64,000 bases of DNA from Pacificoceanicola onchidii (GCF_004804335.1 NZ_SRXY01000001.1:248001-312000), one strand, 5' to 3'. Positions 51,190 through 61,011 are shown, counted from the first letter of the stretch. Translations and numbers: made by a program. The notes: a model not told the origin generated them from the letters alone.

Positions 51190-53385
51190 GTGCGCCATTT
51201 GATTGCCCTGACCGCCGCCTTTGCGGCCACAAGCCTGCCCGAACCTGCCAGCGCGCAGGAGATCATCGGCTTTGACCGTGACAGCTATGGCAGCGTCGTG
51301 CTCAAGCGCACGCAAAGCGCCGGGGCGGGCGGGATGCAGTTTGAACTCTCCGTCGGCCAGTACAACAACGAAAGCATTCAGAACTATTCGCCGCAGAGCG
51401 TCTTTGCGACCATGGGCCATTCGGTGGGCCGGCTCGATATTCTGACCGATGCGGGCATCTTCCCCTGCACCGCCTTTATCGTCTCCAAGAAACATATCCT
51501 GACAAACTATCACTGCGTGCCGGGTATCCTCGACAACACGCAGACCGGCGCGACCCGCATCGACGCGGTGCAGTTTGTCGCCGGGTACGTTCAGCAGGGT
51601 GTGGAGGAAGGCACGCGCACCTACACGGTCTCACCCGCCCCGGTGGAGGCGCATGAAGATCTCGATTACGCGGTGCTCGAAGTGCTCGGCAACCCTTCGG
51701 CGGAATACGGAATGCTGGAGCTGTCAGGCGGCGTGCCGCAGGACGGCGATCCCTATTGGGTCATTGGCCACCCCATGGGCGAGGCCCAGCGCATCAGCCG
51801 CGAGAAGTGCCGCGCCAACCGCCCTGCCCTGTCCGGTCATCAGCTTTTGCACACCTGTGATACGCTGCCGGGCAACTCCGGCTCGCCGGTGATCGACACC
51901 TCGCTGCGGCAGGTGATTGGTCTGCACCACGCGGGCTCAAAGCGCGATGCGGTCAATTTTGCCATTCCGATGAAGGATATTCTCAAGCGCTCGCAAGTGC
52001 TTGTGGCCGGGCTTGGCTCCGGGGTGGTGAGTGACGCCAGCGGTGGCGGCGAGACGCCCCCGCCCACCGAAGACACCGCCGGGGCAGACAAGACCGCCAT
52101 GTGCGACGGGCTTTACGCCGAGGCCAAGGATCTGAACCAGTGCTTTGCCTATGACGCCTACCTGAGCCTCTGCGAAGGCCACCCCTACGCGGTCTTTGCC
52201 CAAGGCTATGTGGCCAGCCAGTGCGGCGATACCGGCGGTGAGAACGTTGTGACCCACGATCCCACGCCCCCGGCCCCGCCCGCCCCGCCGCAAACGCCGA
52301 CCTACCTGCGCCCGTGGTGCAGCAGTGCGAACCTGAACAACACCGAGTGGGCGATCTGCAACGATGCTTATCTTGCCGGTCTCGATGAGCAGATGTCGCG
52401 CGCCTATTCCAGCCAGAGCCACACCTCCGCGAGCCAGCAGGGGTCGTGGCGCACCGGTACGCGGGACGCCTGCGGCAGCAACACCTCCTGTATCAGCCGG
52501 GTTGTGCTCGACCGGATCACCTATCTCAACAACCCGCCCGCCCCGCCGCCGCCGACCAATACCGGCAGCTATCGCTCCGTGCGTGGCAACTACACGCTTG
52601 GCTCGAACCAATGTTACATCGTGACCGCCTCGCGTACCTCCGTCTCCGAGGCCCAGCGTTTCATCGCGCAATGGTTCCCCCGGCACACGGGCACGCGGAT
52701 CTTCCATGCGTCCAACGGCTATTACGGCGTTGTTTATGAGACCACCTCGAAGTCCCGCGCCGACGCGCGGCTGGCGCAGCTGAAGTCCCAAGGCACGATC
52801 CCCAGCGACAGCTATTGCTCTGTCGGCAGCCGCTATGTGGCGGAGATCGTCTATGGCAGTGGTGGCGGTGGTGGTGGCGGTGCGCCCGCGCCGTCGGGCT
52901 ACACCATGTATGTGGACAACAACTCCGACATGTCGCTCAACGTGCGAAGCGGGCCGAGCACCTCGAACCGGATCGTGACGGAAATCCCTTCGGGCCAGAC
53001 CGTCACCGTGGTCGGCTCTTCGGGAAAATGGTCGAACATCATCACCAAGGGCGGCACGCGCGGCTGGGTCTACTCGCCGCTTTTGACCTCGAACCGCCCT
53101 TCGGCCACGCGCACCTGCACCGGCTGGGTCACCGGGCTGCGCCCGATCTCGCAGTATAACACCAGCACCGGCGCAGGCTTCCTGTCGGTGCGCAGCGAGC
53201 CAAACACCAGAACCGGTCGCCGCCTGACCGAGCTGTACCTCGGCGACCGCGTGACCGTGCTGCGGCAGAGCGGCAACTGGGCCATGGTCCGCTGCGCCTC
53301 CGGCCAGTGCAAAAGCCCGTATCGGGGCATCGCCGGAGCCACCGGCTGGGCCTCCAAGAAATATCTGAGAATTCAGTGCAACTGA
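51190..53385 (+). CDS. Secreted trypsin-like protease with LprI-like, SPOR-like and two SH3b domains
   Basis: A 731-residue protein, GTG start at 51190 after a G-rich site; signal RHLIALTAAFAATSLPEPASA. Catalytic triad: His108 in TNYHCV, Asp157 or 159 in EDLDYAV, and Ser230 in GNSGSPV, giving a V8/trypsin-like protease of ~250 residues. Then a LprI-like Cys-rich domain (CSSANLNNTEWAICNDAYLA) at about 380-450, a SPOR-like segment (CYIVTASRTSVSEAQRFI) at about 460-550, and two SH3b domains (LNVRSGPSTSNRIV; LSVRSEPNTRTGRR). Periplasmic, probably bound to peptidoglycan. First gene of a cassette with the di-CXXCH protein and OmpA. Confidence 0.88.
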   Translation: MRHLIALTAAFAATSLPEPASAQEIIGFDRDSYGSVVLKRTQSAGAGGMQFELSVGQYNNESIQNYSPQSVFATMGHSVGRLDILTDAGIFPCTAFIVSKKHILTNYHCVPGILDNTQTGATRIDAVQFVAGYVQQGVEEGTRTYTVSPAPVEAHEDLDYAVLEVLGNPSAEYGMLELSGGVPQDGDPYWVIGHPMGEAQRISREKCRANRPALSGHQLLHTCDTLPGNSGSPVIDTSLRQVIGLHHAGSKRDAVNFAIPMKDILKRSQVLVAGLGSGVVSDASGGGETPPPTEDTAGADKTAMCDGLYAEAKDLNQCFAYDAYLSLCEGHPYAVFAQGYVASQCGDTGGENVVTHDPTPPAPPAPPQTPTYLRPWCSSANLNNTEWAICNDAYLAGLDEQMSRAYSSQSHTSASQQGSWRTGTRDACGSNTSCISRVVLDRITYLNNPPAPPPPTNTGSYRSVRGNYTLGSNQCYIVTASRTSVSEAQRFIAQWFPRHTGTRIFHASNGYYGVVYETTSKSRADARLAQLKSQGTIPSDSYCSVGSRYVAEIVYGSGGGGGGGAPAPSGYTMYVDNNSDMSLNVRSGPSTSNRIVTEIPSGQTVTVVGSSGKWSNIITKGGTRGWVYSPLLTSNRPSATRTCTGWVTGLRPISQYNTSTGAGFLSVRSEPNTRTGRRLTELYLGDRVTVLRQSGNWAMVRCASGQCKSPYRGIAGATGWASKKYLRIQCN

Positions 53386-53420
53386 CATTTCCCGGCTGAG
53401 TAGCCAACAGGAGAGACTTC

Positions 53421-55790
53421 ATGAAAACCCCATTGTACGCCTCCGTTTTCGCCCTGCTGAGCGCCCCGGCTTTTGCCAATGACGCCATGCCGCTGCCCGA
53501 GATGGCCAGCGATCTGGACAAGGCCGCCTACGCGGTGCTCGACAAGCATTGCGCGCGCTGCCACCAGGATGGCGCGCTGAAGGAAGGCATGGACAAGGCC
53601 AAGTCCGGCTTTGGCCATGTGCTTGATCTCAAACGCCTCGCGCAGGACACGAAATACGTGATCCAGGGCCAGCCCATCGGCTCCAAGCTTTATGATGTGA
53701 TTGGCGAATACAGCTTCCCGGCCATGCCGGACGATTGCACCATGTCCGAATGCTTCCCGACCGATGCGGAGATGAAGCTGGTCTCTGACTGGATCACCGA
53801 ACTGGCCAACGCCGCGCCGCCCGCGCGGGAGTTTGTGCCCATGGAAGAGATGTTCGCGCTGGCCCAGGCGGACCTTGCCGCACAGCCCACCAACCGCCGC
53901 GACCAGATCCGCTACCTCAGCTTGCGCACGCTGCACAATGACACGGACGTCACGGCCGAGAACCTCGAAGGCTACACCGCCGCCACGGTCAAGCTGGTCA
54001 ACGCCCTGTCGTGGAACCCCACGCCCTACCGCTTTGAACCGGTGGACCCGCATGGCGTGTTGATGCGCATCTACCTGCCGGAAATCGACTGGACCGCAGA
54101 GACGTGGGAGCATCTCGCCGCGCAATATCCCTATGCCATGAACAGCGGCACGGACCCGAACCTGAGCCAGCTTCAGCACATGGCCGGATCCCATGTGCCG
54201 ATCATCCGCGCCGACTGGTTCGCCGCGACGGCCTCTGTCTCGCCGCTCTATTATGACCTGCTCGGTCTGCCCGACACGGTGCAGGGGCTGGAGGCCAAGC
54301 TGGGCCTGAGCATGGTGGCCAATATCAAGAGCGGCCAGGTGATCCGCGCCGGGTTCCAGAACTCGGGTGTGTCCACCAACAACCGCCTGATCGAGCGCCA
54401 CGCGCTCAGCACCGGGTTCTTCTGGACGTCTTATGATTTCGCCGGCTCGAAGGAACGGCAGAGCTTCTTCGAGTATCCGCTTGGCCCGAAGGAAGCCTTT
54501 GGCGAAGAGCTGGCCTTCCAGCATGACGGCGGGGAGTCGATCTTTACCCTGCCGAACGGCTTTCACGCCTATTACCTGAACACCGAAACCGGCGCGCGTC
54601 TTGATGTTGGCCCGACCTCGATCGTGCGCGACGACGATTACAGCGACGGCACCGGTGAGGTGGTCAACGGCATTTCCTGCATTTCCTGTCACTCCAAGGG
54701 CATCCGCCTGAACGAGGACAAGGTGCGTGACGTGGCCATGGCCGACTTCTCGCTCTCCCCGGAATCGCGCCAGATCGTCGATCAGATCTACCCCGGTCAG
54801 GATGAGGTGGCCAAATACCTCGCCGCCGACACCGAGCAGTTCTTTGGCGCCATGCGCAGCGCCGGGCTGGACCCGGAGATCACCGCAGGCGGGCTTGAGC
54901 CGGTGCGGGGCCTTTTTGTCTATCACGTCGACCGTTTCATCAACTTCGCCCAGGCCGCCAATGAGCTCGGTATGAGCGAAGACATGCTGCGCCAGCGCGC
55001 CGGGTTTGTCGGCCATGACATGGCGAGCCTGATCCTGCGGCTTGACCAGTCGCCCATTGCCCGCGACGAATGGACAGCGGCCTATCCGGTGCTGCTGGAG
55101 AAGGTGACAGAGTACCGCCCGATCCCGCTGTCCAAGCCGAAGCCCGCGCATCTGACCGCTTCGGTCTCCAAGGTCATCACCGGTGCGGGCCACACCCCGC
55201 CGCCGCCCCCGCCCCCGGCACACAAACCGGCCCATGTGCCCACGTCTTATGATGATGCCGCCAAGGCGCCGCCGTTTGATCCCGGCCAGCACAGCGCGCC
55301 GCAGCAGAGCCATCTGACAGTCTACACCGACAAGCCGTCTTACAAGGTGGGCGAAGGTCTCAAGATCATCGTCGAGCCCAAGCATGATTGTCGCCTGACC
55401 CTGATCAACATCGACGATCACAAACGGTCCTGCGTGCTCTACCCGCATCCGGCTCTGCCAGACGATGTCATCCCCGGCGGCAGCCAGTATGTCTTCCCGC
55501 CGCGCGGCTCGCTGAAGACGCAATATGTCGGGGTCGAAACCATTCTGGCGATCTGCAACGGCGACAGCCACGCGATCCACGCCGAAACGCGCGACACCTC
55601 GCAGGTTTCCTGCGACGTCTCGCAGAACGCCAAGGGTGTCGGTGCCTACGAGACCATCGTGAACGAAGTGCTGGCGCTGGATCTGGGTGATGAGCACCAG
55701 ACCCTGAGCGGCGCAAGCTTCAAGGCGGTCTCCTCGCACAATCCCCATGTGGCCAAAGCGCAAATTTCCGCGCCCGTCACGGCGCATTGA
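53421..55790 (+). CDS. Periplasmic two-CXXCH protein with C-terminal DUF4384
   Basis: A 789-residue exported protein (signal to about residue 19). CARCH at 44-48 and CISCH at about 420-424 are typical covalent heme sites, so it is probably a di-heme c-type cytochrome. The central part (about 200-580) has no family I recognise. A Pro-rich linker (HTPPPPPPPAHKPAH) leads to a DUF4384-like beta domain at about 630-720 (YKVGEGLKIIVEPKHDCRLT, LYPHP). DUF4384 often occurs with peptidase or caspase-like domains in bacteria. Lies 35 bp after the protease and overlaps or abuts the OmpA gene. Confidence 0.78.
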   Translation: MKTPLYASVFALLSAPAFANDAMPLPEMASDLDKAAYAVLDKHCARCHQDGALKEGMDKAKSGFGHVLDLKRLAQDTKYVIQGQPIGSKLYDVIGEYSFPAMPDDCTMSECFPTDAEMKLVSDWITELANAAPPAREFVPMEEMFALAQADLAAQPTNRRDQIRYLSLRTLHNDTDVTAENLEGYTAATVKLVNALSWNPTPYRFEPVDPHGVLMRIYLPEIDWTAETWEHLAAQYPYAMNSGTDPNLSQLQHMAGSHVPIIRADWFAATASVSPLYYDLLGLPDTVQGLEAKLGLSMVANIKSGQVIRAGFQNSGVSTNNRLIERHALSTGFFWTSYDFAGSKERQSFFEYPLGPKEAFGEELAFQHDGGESIFTLPNGFHAYYLNTETGARLDVGPTSIVRDDDYSDGTGEVVNGISCISCHSKGIRLNEDKVRDVAMADFSLSPESRQIVDQIYPGQDEVAKYLAADTEQFFGAMRSAGLDPEITAGGLEPVRGLFVYHVDRFINFAQAANELGMSEDMLRQRAGFVGHDMASLILRLDQSPIARDEWTAAYPVLLEKVTEYRPIPLSKPKPAHLTASVSKVITGAGHTPPPPPPPAHKPAHVPTSYDDAAKAPPFDPGQHSAPQQSHLTVYTDKPSYKVGEGLKIIVEPKHDCRLTLINIDDHKRSCVLYPHPALPDDVIPGGSQYVFPPRGSLKTQYVGVETILAICNGDSHAIHAETRDTSQVSCDVSQNAKGVGAYETIVNEVLALDLGDEHQTLSGASFKAVSSHNPHVAKAQISAPVTAH

Positions 55791-55801
55791 GGGAGGGTGG
55801 C

Positions 55802-56722
55802 ATGATAGTTTTCTCTGAGCACAAAACAGGTTCGCACCCGACCTCGAGGGCGGGTCAGGAACTCGGCACAGACATCGCTCAAATGCACCCACGTTGCGGC
55901 TATTCAGGGGTTGCGCCACTTCGCACCCGCCCTGAGGGGCGAGGTCGGGTGCGAACCGGATCGACAAGCGATCCGGAGACAAGAGACCCAAGAAACGTCT
56001 TCACCTCTGCATTTGGCGCACTCATCCTGTCGCTGCTGCCCTTCATGGCTCAGGCCCAAACCGGGGAAATCTTCATCCCCGGCCAAAGCGAGGTGATGCA
56101 GCCTCCCGCCGCCCCGCAATCGGCCCTCGCCGCCTGCCTGTCCGAACCAACAGCGGCCAACTGCGCCGCCGTCTCGGACAGCGCCGAAGGGTTGGCCTTT
56201 GAAAGCGCCACAGGCTCCGCCATCCAGTTCGAAACGCTCGTGCTCGATCTTAACGACGGCCATGTGACCGCCCAGCCCGAGCCCCCCCAGCACGCGCCCG
56301 ACTACACGGCACCTCCGCCGGACCACGGCAAAATCGCCCTGCCCGCCGTCGCCGTCACCATCGAGTTCGACTACAACAGCGCCCATGTCCGCGCTGACCA
56401 GATCGGCAAACTGGCTGGCCTGATCACCGCCTTTCAGGACCCGGCCCTGAGCGGCGCATCCTACGCCATTATCGGCCATACGGACGCCGTCGGCTCGCAC
56501 GCCTACAATTGTGATCTGTCACACCGGCGCGCGACCTCTGTCACCGCCGCGCTGACCGGCGGTTACGTGACCCTGCCGCTCTATCCGGTGGGGTTTGGCG
56601 AACATGTGCTGAAAAACACCTATGATCCGCGCGCGCCGGAAAACCGCCGCGTGACCTTCATGCGCCTGCCCGCCTACCCTGAACAGGTTTTGGCCACGGC
56701 GGGCTCCGTCTGCGGCTATTGA
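55802..56722 (+). CDS. OmpA-family outer membrane/peptidoglycan-binding protein with repeat-encoded N-terminus
   Basis: A 306-residue protein from ATG 55802, which has an excellent GGGAGGG site 6-8 bases upstream. The first ~50 codons are encoded by an inverted-repeat element that stays in frame. After it a hydrophobic segment (FGALILSLLPFMAQAQ) looks like the true signal peptide. The end is an OmpA-like peptidoglycan-binding domain: IEFDYNSAHVRADQ, IIGHTDAVGSHAYNCDLSHR, and PENRRVTFMRLP. A GTG at 55949 would give a shorter protein with a better signal n-region. The mature protein is likely periplasmic or attached to the outer membrane, and belongs with the preceding two envelope genes. Confidence 0.8.
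   Translation: MIVFSEHKTGSHPTSRAGQELGTDIAQMHPRCGYSGVAPLRTRPEGRGRVRTGSTSDPETRDPRNVFTSAFGALILSLLPFMAQAQTGEIFIPGQSEVMQPPAAPQSALAACLSEPTAANCAAVSDSAEGLAFESATGSAIQFETLVLDLNDGHVTAQPEPPQHAPDYTAPPPDHGKIALPAVAVTIEFDYNSAHVRADQIGKLAGLITAFQDPALSGASYAIIGHTDAVGSHAYNCDLSHRRATSVTAALTGGYVTLPLYPVGFGEHVLKNTYDPRAPENRRVTFMRLPAYPEQVLATAGSVCGY
55829..55957. repeat. Inverted-repeat element inside the start of the ompA-like gene
   Basis: GGTTCGCACCCGACCTCG plus AGGGCGGGT at 55829-55856 is inverted at 55925-55957, where CCCTC is inserted within the arm. Total length is 129 bp, a multiple of three, with no stop in the OmpA frame. No coding content of its own. A short hairpin (ccggatcg/cgatccgg) follows. MITE-like. Confidence 0.78.
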
Positions 56723-56789
56723 GGCGAATCCACTGGACAAGACAGGCGGGCGGCGCAACTCTGGGGCAAAAGCCAACGGGAGCTGCCTC

Positions 56790-57605
56790 ATGAAACTCTG
56801 GATCACCACCGCCGCCGCGCTTGTCCTTGCCACCGCCGCCACGGCACAAAACGACTGTGCCGCAGGCAAAACCCTGTCGGACGGCACGCTGACAATCGCC
56901 ACCGGCAACCCGGCCTACTACCCTTGGGTGATGAACGATGCCCCGGAAAGCGGCGAAGGCTATGAAGCCGCCGTCGCTTATGCGCTGGCCGCCGAGATGG
57001 GCTTCTCCGCCGATCAGGTCACATGGACCCGTACCTCCTTCGATCAGGCGATCCAGCCCGGCGCAAAGGACTTCGACCTCAACCTCCAGCAGTTCTCCAT
57101 CACCGAAGACCGCGAGAAAATGGTCGACTTCTCCGAACCTTACTACGCCTCCGCCATGGCCGTCCTGACAACGAAGAAAGTCGTCGAGGCAGGCGCCACC
57201 GCAACCCCGGACAGCCTGAAATCACTGATCTGGGGCGCAGACGCCAACACCACCGCCGTGCCCATGCTGGGCGAGTTGATCCAGCCGGAGAAAGACCCGC
57301 TGCTCTACGGTGACAACGCTGATGTCACCGCCGCCCTGCAGGCAGGCCAGATCGACGCCGCCCTCTTCGATCTGCCCACCGCGCTCTACCTCTCGGCGGT
57401 TGTCGTCGACGGCGGCACGTTGCTCGGTCAGTTCCCGGCGGCGCGCACAGAAAACCCCGATGAGTTCGGCATTCTGATGGAAGAAGGCAGCGCCCTGAAA
57501 CCTTGCGTCGACGCCGCGCTCACAGCGCTCAAGGACAGCGGTAAACTGGCGGAAATCGAAGCCACATGGCTCGAAGAGGCCACCGCCGTGCCGGTGATCA
57601 AGTAA
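56790..57605 (+). CDS. Amino-acid ABC transporter substrate-binding protein
   Basis: A 271-residue periplasmic protein (signal MKLWITTAAALVLATAATA) of solute-binding family 3. Typical phrases: LTIATGNPAYYPWVMNDAPE at the mature start, DFDLNLQQFSITEDREKMVDF, and the C-terminal LKDSGKLAEIEATWL. It takes polar amino acids or similar compounds to the membrane parts encoded next. GGGAG lies before the ATG. A repeat sits in the 111-bp gap before the permease gene. Confidence 0.92.
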   Translation: MKLWITTAAALVLATAATAQNDCAAGKTLSDGTLTIATGNPAYYPWVMNDAPESGEGYEAAVAYALAAEMGFSADQVTWTRTSFDQAIQPGAKDFDLNLQQFSITEDREKMVDFSEPYYASAMAVLTTKKVVEAGATATPDSLKSLIWGADANTTAVPMLGELIQPEKDPLLYGDNADVTAALQAGQIDAALFDLPTALYLSAVVVDGGTLLGQFPAARTENPDEFGILMEEGSALKPCVDAALTALKDSGKLAEIEATWLEEATAVPVIK

Positions 57606-57610
57606 TCCCG

Positions 57611-57675
57611 GTTTCTTTGGGCCACTAAATACCTCGGGGAGTCGCGGCCCAACGGGCCGCGGCGGGGCAGCGCCC
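57611..57675 (-). repeat. 28-bp intergenic repeat with GC hairpin, copy 5 (reverse)
   Basis: Reverse complement of the block at 44103-44157: the core gtttctttgggccactaaat with acctcgggg (57611-57639) and then GC-rich hairpin sequence to about 57675. It lies within the amino-acid transporter operon. Confidence 0.82.
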
Positions 57676-57716
57676 CAAACAAAATTTCCCCCGAGAAATT
57701 TTCCCCTGCCGAGCAG

Positions 57717-58535
57717 ATGACCACCCCAACCCGCCGCCAGGCCTTCGAGGCCAGACAACGCCGCCGTGCCACGCGCATCGCCGCCGCCTCCACCGGCGCG
57801 GTGATCCTTGCGCTGATCACGGTCATCCCGCTCGCCCCGGGCTGGGCGGCGGTCAAACGCAGCTTTTTCAACGCCGAGGTTTTCGCCAAGACCTTTCCCG
57901 GTCTCGCGCAGGCCTTCCTCATGGATGTCGCCATCTTCTTGTGGTGCGCGCCGCTCATCGCCGCGCTTGGGCTGATCGTCGCCCTGATGCGGGACATCCG
58001 CAGCCCGGCGCTCTACCCGCTGCGCCTTGTGGCCATCCTCTATACGGACGTCTTCCGGGGCCTGCCGGTGATCCTGGTGATCTACCTCATCGGCTTCGGC
58101 ATCCCCGGTCTTGGCCTGCCGCGCCCGTGGAACTCGCCTTACCTCTGGGGCAGCCTTGCGCTGATCCTTGTCTATGCCGCTTATGTGGCCGAGGTGATCC
58201 GCTCCGGCATCGAGAGCATTCACCAAAGCCAACGGGCCGCCGCTCTCTCGCTCGGTCTCAGCCAGACCGACACGATGCGTTTCGTGATCCTGCCCCAAGC
58301 CCTGCGCCGGGTGGTGCCTGCCAATATGAACCTCTTTGTCGCGCTGCAAAAAGACGTGGCGCTGCTGAGCTTCATCGGCCCGGTCGAGATCTTCCGGCAG
58401 GCGGGCGTCTACAAGTCCCTCATGGCCAATTTCACCCCTTACGTGGGCGCCGCGATCATCTTTCTCGCCATCACCATCCCCGCCACGCGCTATGCCGATC
58501 ACCTGATGAACAAGCAGCGAAAGGCGCGCTCGTAA
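57717..58535 (+). CDS. Amino-acid ABC transporter permease
   Basis: A 272-residue permease of the His/Glu/Gln/Arg type, with about five membrane segments and the EAA motif region [20 protein letters not shown]. The typical [11 protein letters not shown] segment is present. A single permease gene suggests a homodimeric channel. The stop overlaps the ATPase start by one base (TAATG). Confidence 0.92.
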   Translation: MTTPTRRQAFEARQRRRATRIAAASTGAVILALITVIPLAPGWAAVKRSFFNAEVFAKTFPGLAQAFLMDVAIFLWCAPLIAALGLIVALMRDIRSPALYPLRLVAILYTDVFRGLPVILVIYLIGFGIPGLGLPRPWNSPYLWGSLALILVYAAYVAEVIRSGIESIHQSQRAAALSLGLSQTDTMRFVILPQALRRVVPANMNLFVALQKDVALLSFIGPVEIFRQAGVYKSLMANFTPYVGAAIIFLAITIPATRYADHLMNKQRKARS

Positions 58536-59263
58536 TGGACCGGCTGCATATGGAAAACGTGCAGAAGGCCTTTGGCGCGAACCGCGTGTTGGACGGCATT
58601 GATCTGGTGATCGAGCCGGGGCAGATGGTCTGCCTGATCGGCGCGTCGGGCTCCGGCAAGTCGACGCTCTTGCGCTGCATGAACCTGCTGGAGCCGATTG
58701 ATGACGGGCGTATCGTGCTGGGTGCGCAGGACATTTCCGAGCCGGGCCTTGACCCGCAACCAGTGCGCCAGCGCATCGGCATGGTCTTCCAGAGCTACAA
58801 TCTCTTCCCGCACATGAGCGCGATCGAAAACGTCATGCTCGCCCCGCGCCGGATCAAGAGCCTGTCCCGGGACGCCCTGCGCCCCGAGGTCACGGCGCTG
58901 TTCGAGCGCTTTGGTCTTGCCGACCGGATGGAACATTATCCGGACCAGCTGTCGGGAGGCCAGCAGCAACGCGTGGCGATCATCCGCGCCTTGGCGATGC
59001 GCCCCGAAATCATGCTCTTTGACGAGATCACCTCGGCGCTTGATCCCGAGTTGGTGGCCGAGGTTCTGGACGTGCTGCGCAGTCTCCGGGATGACGGCAT
59101 GACCATGGTGCTGGCCACCCATGAGATGGGGTTTGCGCGAGAGCTGGCGGATGTGGTCTGCTTCCTCGATCAGGGCCGCATTCTGGAGATGGGTCCCCCG
59201 GAGCAACTCTTTGGCGCACCAAAAGAAGCGCGGACAAAGGCGTTTTTGTCGCGGGTATTGTGA
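58535..59263 (+). CDS. Amino-acid ABC transporter ATPase
   Basis: A 242-residue ATPase of the GlnQ/HisP type. Walker [11 protein letters not shown]-loop [11 protein letters not shown], signature LSGGQQQR, Walker [16 protein letters not shown]-loop ATHEMGFA. Start overlaps the permease stop. Last gene of the operon; followed by repeat copy E and a convergent FAD oxidase gene. Confidence 0.94.
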   Translation: MDRLHMENVQKAFGANRVLDGIDLVIEPGQMVCLIGASGSGKSTLLRCMNLLEPIDDGRIVLGAQDISEPGLDPQPVRQRIGMVFQSYNLFPHMSAIENVMLAPRRIKSLSRDALRPEVTALFERFGLADRMEHYPDQLSGGQQQRVAIIRALAMRPEIMLFDEITSALDPELVAEVLDVLRSLRDDGMTMVLATHEMGFARELADVVCFLDQGRILEMGPPEQLFGAPKEARTKAFLSRVL

Positions 59264-59302
59264 TGCCTTCTGGCAACCCGCCTTTCAGCGCCTGACTGTA
59301 AC

Positions 59303-59519
59303 GCACAAGCCGCGCCATTGACGGGCCGTGGTGCGGCGATCTTCCCTCTGATCCCCTCGATTTATCGTAGCAACCAGCGCGCTAGGCCGGTGTAGCTCGA
59401 TACGACCACCCAATCGCCGTGCCGCCACGCCAGAGGCGTACCGAGATCATGTCGGCGCACCTTTGGTGCGACGGGACGGCCCGTCGATGGCGCGGCGCCC
59501 TTCGGGCTTGATTCCGCGC
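59303..59519 (+). repeat. Dispersed stem-loop element, copy E (long form)
   Basis: Left arm 59309-59340 (gccgcgccattgacgggccg), loop with tgatcccctcgatttatc and gcgctaggccggtgtag, right arm 59413-59496 interrupted by cacgccagaggcgt and cgcacctttggtgcg hairpins as in copy C, then gcccttcgggc and ttgattccgcgc. Lacks the left palindrome of copies A, B and D. Lies between convergent genes. Confidence 0.88.
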
Positions 59520-59558
59520 AAAGGTGCCTAGAACTCTGCTGAAAAGCTCTATCCCAAT

Positions 59559-60932
59559 TCAATTCCCGCGAACCAGTTTCCCGGGATTCATCAGCCCCTT
59601 TGGGTCAAGCGCGCGTTTGATTTCGCCCATCACGTCCCAGCCTGCGCCATGCTCGGCTTCCATCAGATCGGTCTTGCCCATGCCGATGCCATGCTCGCCG
59701 GTGCAGGTGCCGCCCAGCATCAGTGCGCGTTCCGCCATGCGGTGCGAGAGCGCCTTGGCCACGTCCAGCTGCGCTGGATCCTCCGGGTCAACGAGCAGGA
59801 TCGCATGGAAGTTCCCGTCCCCCACATGCCCGAGGATCGGCCCGTTCAGGGGCGAGGCCGCGATGTCCATCTGCGTCTCTTCCACCGCCTGCGCCAGCCG
59901 CGAAATCGGCACGCAGATGTCCGTCACCACCGCCCGCGCGCCTTTTTGCGAGGCGAGGATTGCATAGTAGCCGTTGTGCCGCATAGCCCAGAGCGCCCGG
60001 CGCTCCTCTTCGCGGGCGGACCATTCAAACCGCGAGCCGTCATGATCGGCGACGATCTCGGCAAAGCGGTTCGCGTCCTGCTGCGTGCTCTCGCGCGAGC
60101 CGTGGAATTCCACCATCAGATGCGGCGCTTCGGGCATGGAGGTGCCCGCGTAGGCGTTGAAGGCGCGGGCGGTGTCGGCGCAGGCAAATTCGATGCGGGC
60201 CATCGGAATGCCCATCTGGATGGTCTCCTGCACCGCCTCCACGGCGCTGCCCATGTCCGGGAACGCGCAGATGCCGGCGCTGGTGGCCTCGGGGATGCCG
60301 TGCAGGCGCAGGGTCAGTTCCGTCACGAGGCCGAGCGTCCCTTCGGAGCCGACAAACAGCCCGGTCAGATCATAGCCCGCCGCCGATTTGCGCGCCCGCG
60401 TGCCGGTGTGGATCACCCGCCCGTCTGCCAGAACCGCGCGCAGCCCCATGACATTGTCGCGCATGGTGCCATAGCGCACCGTGGTCGTGCCCGAAGCGCG
60501 GGTCATGGCCATGCCACCAAGAGAGGCATTAGCGCCGGGATCGACCGGAAAGAACAACCCCGTGGCGCGCAGTTCCTCGTTCAGGGCCTCGCGGGTGACA
60601 CCGGGCTGCACGGTCACATCCATGTCCGCCTGCCGGATCTCAAGAATCTTGTTCATGCGGGCAAAATCGACAACCACCCCGCCGCGCGCCGCCAAAGCAT
60701 GCCCTTCCAGAGACGTCCCCGCCCCCCAGCCCACCAGCGGCACATCATGTCGCGCACAAATCTGCACGATCCGGCGCAGCTCTGCCTCCGATTCGGGCCA
60801 AACCACCGCATCGGGCAAGGTTTCGGGAAAATAGCTCTCGGATTGGCCATGCTGTGCCAGATCGGACTTGGAACGGCTCAGGCGTTCGCCTAGGACATGG
60901 GAAAGGTCTTCCAATGCCTGCGTGATCTGCAT
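59559..60932 (-). CDS. FAD-linked D-lactate/glycolate oxidase (GlcD/DLD type)
   Basis: A 457-residue VAO-type flavoprotein. FAD-binding part has VPLVGWGAGTSLEGHALAA and ANASLGGMAMTRASGTTTVR; the C-terminal part has HVGDGNFHAILL and GTCTGEHGIGMGK, which characterise D-lactate dehydrogenase (cytochrome) and GlcD. No glcE or glcF neighbours, so D-lactate or another 2-hydroxy acid is likelier than glycolate. ATG at 60932 is chosen because GGAGAG lies 7 bases upstream; it is divergent to the channel gene. A second, unrelated-type D-lactate dehydrogenase is at 8014. Confidence 0.88.
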   Translation of the reverse strand: MQITQALEDLSHVLGERLSRSKSDLAQHGQSESYFPETLPDAVVWPESEAELRRIVQICARHDVPLVGWGAGTSLEGHALAARGGVVVDFARMNKILEIRQADMDVTVQPGVTREALNEELRATGLFFPVDPGANASLGGMAMTRASGTTTVRYGTMRDNVMGLRAVLADGRVIHTGTRARKSAAGYDLTGLFVGSEGTLGLVTELTLRLHGIPEATSAGICAFPDMGSAVEAVQETIQMGIPMARIEFACADTARAFNAYAGTSMPEAPHLMVEFHGSRESTQQDANRFAEIVADHDGSRFEWSAREEERRALWAMRHNGYYAILASQKGARAVVTDICVPISRLAQAVEETQMDIAASPLNGPILGHVGDGNFHAILLVDPEDPAQLDVAKALSHRMAERALMLGGTCTGEHGIGMGKTDLMEAEHGAGWDVMGEIKRALDPKGLMNPGKLVRGN

Positions 60933-61011
60933 GACTGTCTCTCCAAATGTGTTAACGCACTGTAGCGGTCCCACGCGGCAGGGGGAAGTCGCGGGATAAG
61001 GGGATGCCTTT

